From Glandiceps talaboti (lineage: Eukaryota > Hemichordata > Enteropneusta > Spengelidae), in assembly GCF_964340395.1 (NCBI RefSeq), contig NC_135558.1, positions 18,021,771 to 18,085,770 of the forward strand: a stretch of 64,000 bases of DNA, given 5' to 3'. The notes beneath the pieces were generated by a model. The model was not told the DNA's origin. It did no database searches and was given only the letters and a program-made list of their open reading frames with translations. Position 1 is the first letter of the stretch, and every line of letters begins with the position of its first letter. The translations under genes were made by a program, and so were the position numbers. Below are positions 50,501 through 56,500 of the stretch, piece after piece.

Positions 50501-53500
50501 CAATTTCTCTCTATCAGTCATTTTGACAGGGACCCATGATAGATATCGTATGTAATTATACATTGTTGACTTGTTTCAATGTGATATGATATAGATTTCA
50601 AATTTCTCTCTAACAGTCATTGTAACAGATACCCGCGATAAATATTGCATGTTTACATGTTTCAATGTGACAGGATATAGATTTCAAATTTCTGCCACCC
50701 ACTGAAAGTGAATACAATGTAGGTATCAATTTGAAACATAATATCTTTCCATGTTTTCCAATACATTTCAAGTAATTTTCTATTACTACAGCTAAAATGA
50801 TGCAGGCTTGGTGTCTCCCTCATGTAACATGACTTTTAATACACACCCTCTGACAACTTCTAATGCAAAAAACCCAAAACAATTAAATAGGTGCTGTGCA
50901 TAGTGGGGATGCAGAAGTATTCAACTTGATATGTTGATTATCAGTTAGAAAATAAGCAATTGAAGCCATTAAAATCATCAAGTCTATGTGTAATGTTTTC
51001 ATTAGAAACCTGTTTTTACTGCACAGTGAAAGAATAGCAATGTTTATCAGTGTTCAATGTGATTGGGCAAAGGATCCTGCTGTGTTTATTGTGTCTCTGT
51101 TATTGTTAGTCTAGAGTTGAAATATGTCTATCTTTGTGTCAAAAACATAATGTCCCATGAGTGAAACACCAAGCCTATATCATTTTAGCTGTAATGTCCC
51201 ATGAGTGAAACACCAAGCCTACATCATTTTAGCTGTAAAGTCCCATGAGTGAAACACCAAGCCTACATCATTTTAGCTGTAATGTCCAATGAGTAAAACA
51301 CCAAGCCTACATCATTTTAGCTGTAATGTCCAATGAGTGAAACACCAAGCCTACATCATTTTAGCTGTAATGTCCAATGAGTAAAACACCAAGCCTACAT
51401 CATTTTAGCTGTAATGTCCAATGAGTAAAACACCAAGCTTACATCATTTTAGCAGTAACGTCCAATGAGTGAAACACCAAGCCTACATCATTTTAACTGT
51501 AATGTCCCATGAGTGAAACACCAAGCCTACATCATTTTAGCTGTAATGTCCCATGAGTGAAACACCAAGCCTACATCATTTTAGCTGTAAAGTCCAATGA
51601 GTAAAACACCAAGCCTACATCATTTTAGCTGTAATGTCCCATGAGTAAAACACCAAGCCTACATCATTTTAGCTGTAAAGTCCAATGAGTAAAACACCAA
51701 GCCTACATCATTTTAGCAGTAATGTCCAATGAGTAAAACACCAAGCCTACATCATTTTAGCTGTAATGTCCAATGAGTAAAACACCAAGCCTACATCATT
51801 TTAGCTGTAATGTCCAATGAGTAAAACACCAAGCCTACATCATTTTAGCTGTAATTTCCAATGAGTGAAACACCAAGCCTACATCATTTTAGCTGTAATT
51901 TCCAATGAGTGAAACACCAAACCTACATCATTTTAGCTGTAATGTCCAATGAGTAAAACACCAAGCCTACATCATTTTAGCTGTAATGTCCAATGAGTAA
52001 AACACCAAGCCTACATCATTTTAGCTGTAATGTCCAATGAGTAAAACACCAAGCCTACATCATTTTAGCTGTAATTTCCAATGAGTGAAACACCAAGCCT
52101 ACATCATTTTAGCTGTAATTTCCAATGAGTGAAACACCAAACCTACATCATTTTAGCTGTAATGTCCAATGAGTAAAACACCAAGCCTACATCATTTTAG
52201 CTGTAATGTCCAATGAGTGAAACACCAAGCCTACATCATTTTAGCAGTAATGTCCATGAGTGAAACACCAAGCCTACATCATTTTAGCTGTAATTTCCAA
52301 TGAGTGAAACAGCAAGCCTACATCATTTTAGCTGTAATGTCCAATGAGTGAAACACCAAGCCTACATCATTTTAGTTGTAATGTCCCATGAGTGAAATAC
52401 CTAGCCTACATCATTCTAGCTGTAATGTCCCATGAGTAAAACACCAAGCCTACATCATTTTAGCTGTAATTTCCAATGAGTAAAACACCAAGCCTACATC
52501 ATTTTAGCTGTAATTTCCAATGAGTGAAACAGCAAGCCTACATCATTTTAGCTATAATTTTCATGTCAACTACACTGTAATGTCACTCTATTGTATACTA
52601 TATTTCATCAAAACACAGTCATCCAGCTTGTGGCAGCAGAAAAGTAACTTAATATGAAGTAACTTAATATGAAGTAATTGGTTTTTTTTGACAATTTACA
52701 GTTGATTCTCCAGAATACTCCTATGATTTTACAAATAAACCTACTAAAACGCTGATAAATAATTTCATGTTTTATCAAATAGCCAAACTTTCACATAAAA
52801 TTTTTGTTTTTATTCGTACTATAAAAGAGTGAATTTCTTGTATGATTATCCCTAGGCCTATATACTCTATACTACCAGTAGAAATTACTTTAAATCTAAC
52901 TGTGTGAGAAAATGGACATAAAATAATATTACTTACATCAGATAGAATTCTTGCAACATTTCTCCTTGAGTTAGGCATATCAACACTTGACAGGTTCAGC
53001 TGAAAAAAAAAATTGAAATATTGTGTACACTATAACCACTCACAATATTACACCAATTTATTTGCAATTATTAGAGAAATAAATGATCTATTTTTCATAG
53101 TCACATTCTGGGCAACAGTTACGTGTATCAAGTGCAACACATACCAACAGTATATTCGTTTATTTGTTTATCTGATTACACGTAACAAAACCCTGGGGAA
53201 TATGGTACAAAACATGAAAATAATAACAAAAGTAAATATATACTATCTAAAATTAGTATTACACAACATAATAAAATGTATTTCTGCTTTTTCCATTTTC
53301 AAAAATTCCCCCAGTTTGGGTAGATACAACTAATACTTGTTCTCAGTACAATCTTTTGTACATGTAAATTGCCTCTTGTCCAAATATAGACAATCTGTTT
53401 ATCAATTCTCTGTACCTGCAATAGCATTCGATGGGTGTTGACCAAGAAATGAAACTGTTGTTATTTTTATGACAATCCTAGTTGGTATAATTTTATTGCA

Positions 53501-56500
53501 GGTACCAAGCATTATACTTCTACTATGTATATCCACTTTTATCTATCTATACAACAACTTATGCAACAAAACGTTCCCAGTAGGACAGTTTTCATAATAT
53601 TTGAAAAGTAAACTGAGCACTTCAAATATTACACTCATTGATTATGAATTATTATAAATTGACTTGTTTGAATACCGTACCACTGATATGACTCCGAGTA
53701 TGACATTAACTGATTTGAATACTGAACAACGCTATCGAGGATGGAACATCCAAGGTCTAGCAAATGTCATCAGGATATAAATAACTGCCAATCAGAGAAC
53801 CGCATTAACGTCAAGCACAAACAGAGGACAATAGCTAATTTTTCATGCATTCATCTTAAGGCGGGGCTTATAAAAATAACCACCAATGCGTTAACTAAAA
53901 TGTGTGAATGACAACGTCTACACACTCATCAAACTCACAATTACCATAAACCGATAAGACATAGTAATGACATAAGTGTGTTTGTCAACATCTGCATGCA
54001 GAGATTGAATATATTAAAGTATATACATGCATACATATGATTACATTAACCCATCGCTTAATGTAATCGCAATGGAATGTCCAGTCTGAAAATGACATTT
54101 GCTAGACTGTTCGGGCAAGCCCTCACTGCGAACTTCGTTCACTTATAGTATCAAAAGAAAGCCTGAACGTCTAGCAGCAAGACTAACTGTACCCCTGATA
54201 TGGGTATGACATTAACTGATTTGAATATCACATAGACTAATTTGAAAATTATATTTATTTGAATATCAGACTAATTTGCATATCACAGAATAATCTGATT
54301 ACAGGTTAATTTGAATATTAACCGCAATAATTTGATGAATATGAATATTACACTAATTTCATATTGCTGACTAATTTGAATATTAGAATGACTAATTGGA
54401 AATATAAACTGCCTGGTTTCATTTACAAACAGACTGATTTGAAATAGTAAATGGACTGATTTGAAATTATAGTAAATGGCCTAAATGGAAAAGTAAATGC
54501 CCTGATTTGAATAGTAAATGGCCTGATTTGAAATAGTAAATGGCCTGATTTGAATAATAAATGGTCTTGATTTGAACAGTAAAAGGCCTGATTTGATTAC
54601 GAAATGGTCTAATTTGAATAGTAACCCAACTTATGTACACGATACTTTATAGTATGCTGACTGATAGTATTGAAGACTGCTTTGAATATCGCACATTAGT
54701 AAACTGACCAATCAGAGAGGTTGCCCTACTGATTTGCATACTTAATTGACAAATTTGGATATTGCACTGGCTGATAACAGTATCACATCTGTCACACTGA
54801 TTTGAATAAACACAAACTGATTTTTAGTGATACACTGACTGATTTGAATACTATATTGGCTGATGCAAACAATGCAGTTAATTTTCATTAGTTTACACGA
54901 TGCAAAGCATCTCATCTCAACATACACAGACAATAAAGATTGATTGATTGATTGATTATGTGCATTGCCTGCATTCCTATTAATAAAGCCATCACACCCC
55001 AGCACTGTGCTTACCTTGTTAGCTATAGCTTGTGAGTCCAATTCTTGTCTTAATTCTTGTGCAATGCTTTGCACTACAGCTGGTGCCTTTTCACAGAGAA
55101 CTTTTCGAATTGAGTCCTGTCAATACAACACAGATTACAACAACACATTTTGACTGATATACAGCCTGGACAACAAAAGAATATGTATGCTCTACAGATA
55201 TAGAAATATTTTTAGAATTACTCTCACTATCAGTTCATTACAGTCGCTGAATTGTCATTTGACCACTTACAGTGTTTTTTTAAGGGCTGTAAGTACGTAA
55301 AACTTACCAGAGTTCCCCAGTCACTTTACTGAAGTTCCTCGCCAAAATTATATTACAATATATGGGAAGTATCCCAGCTTTAACAGATTTACCCATGTCT
55401 GTTATATGGGTTCCCACACCTTAGCAAAAATACTAAATTAGCTGTATACAGTATAGCTATTTGGCTACAATCTCAGTTCATTAGAATCACTGAATTGTCC
55501 CATATCAGAAGTGATACTTTGCAGTAAACGTCACCAAGAATGATTGATCTGGTATAAGTAAATGATAAAACAGTGATACTGAATGGACAAAAATACTAAA
55601 TTAGCTGTATACAGTATAGCTATTTGGCTACAATCTCAGTTCATTAGAATCACTGAATTGTCCCATATCAGAAGTGATACTTTGCAGTAAACGTCACCAA
55701 GAATGATTGATCTGGTATAAGTAAATGATAAAACAGTGATACTGAATGGACGTTTGTTTAACTATTTTCTCCATACACTGGTTTCTTTGTTTATGTACAG
55801 TAGAAATTGTTGACATCTACAGAGCAAACGCTACACTCTTGTTGTCGGCGCTGTAATACCATGAACAGACCATAATAGCTTTATCATTGTGATTTACACA
55901 ACAAAATATTAGGTTTCTCCTTGACACCAAAAGTAAAAATTCAAAATAACATCTATTAATATTACAATAGTATAAGACTAATGATGTCATTTACATGAAC
56001 ACAAGACAAGAATTACTGGCAGACATCTTTGCAAAGCTAAGGTAACAGCTAGAATATCCATCAATAATATTTCCGCTTACAGTTGAATTTCTCTGCTCAG
56101 TAGGAACTTTCAGAAATCTGTAGGTCTGATCTTGCTTGCATGATATCGTCTGCAGTACTTTGTCATCAGTAATTTTGTTCTGAAATAAATGAAGAGTTAA
56201 GAGTTAAAAAACTTCTGGTAAATATTTAAATACTTTCATTATCCTCATCCAAACTTTTAATTGGCAGTGAAATTTATGAAATGTTGCTTTACTCATTAGT
56301 AAGACTTGTTCTTAGGAGTGATAGCCTGAGATAGTATGCCAATCAGTTGTTCTAAATCTTAGTCTTACCTTGATATCATTTGCATATTGAGTCTGGTTGA
56401 ATTGTAAACCACCTGGTAACAAGTCATTGAGAATGACATAGTCCCCGCTATAATTGGGTTTTAAGGAATTATCACTACTCTGATCACGCAACAACATTTG

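Noticed and set aside
51145-52557. Regular 44-bp array considered as a CRISPR array
   Set aside because: There are no unique spacers between repeats, the unit is contiguous, and the setting is a eukaryotic intron.
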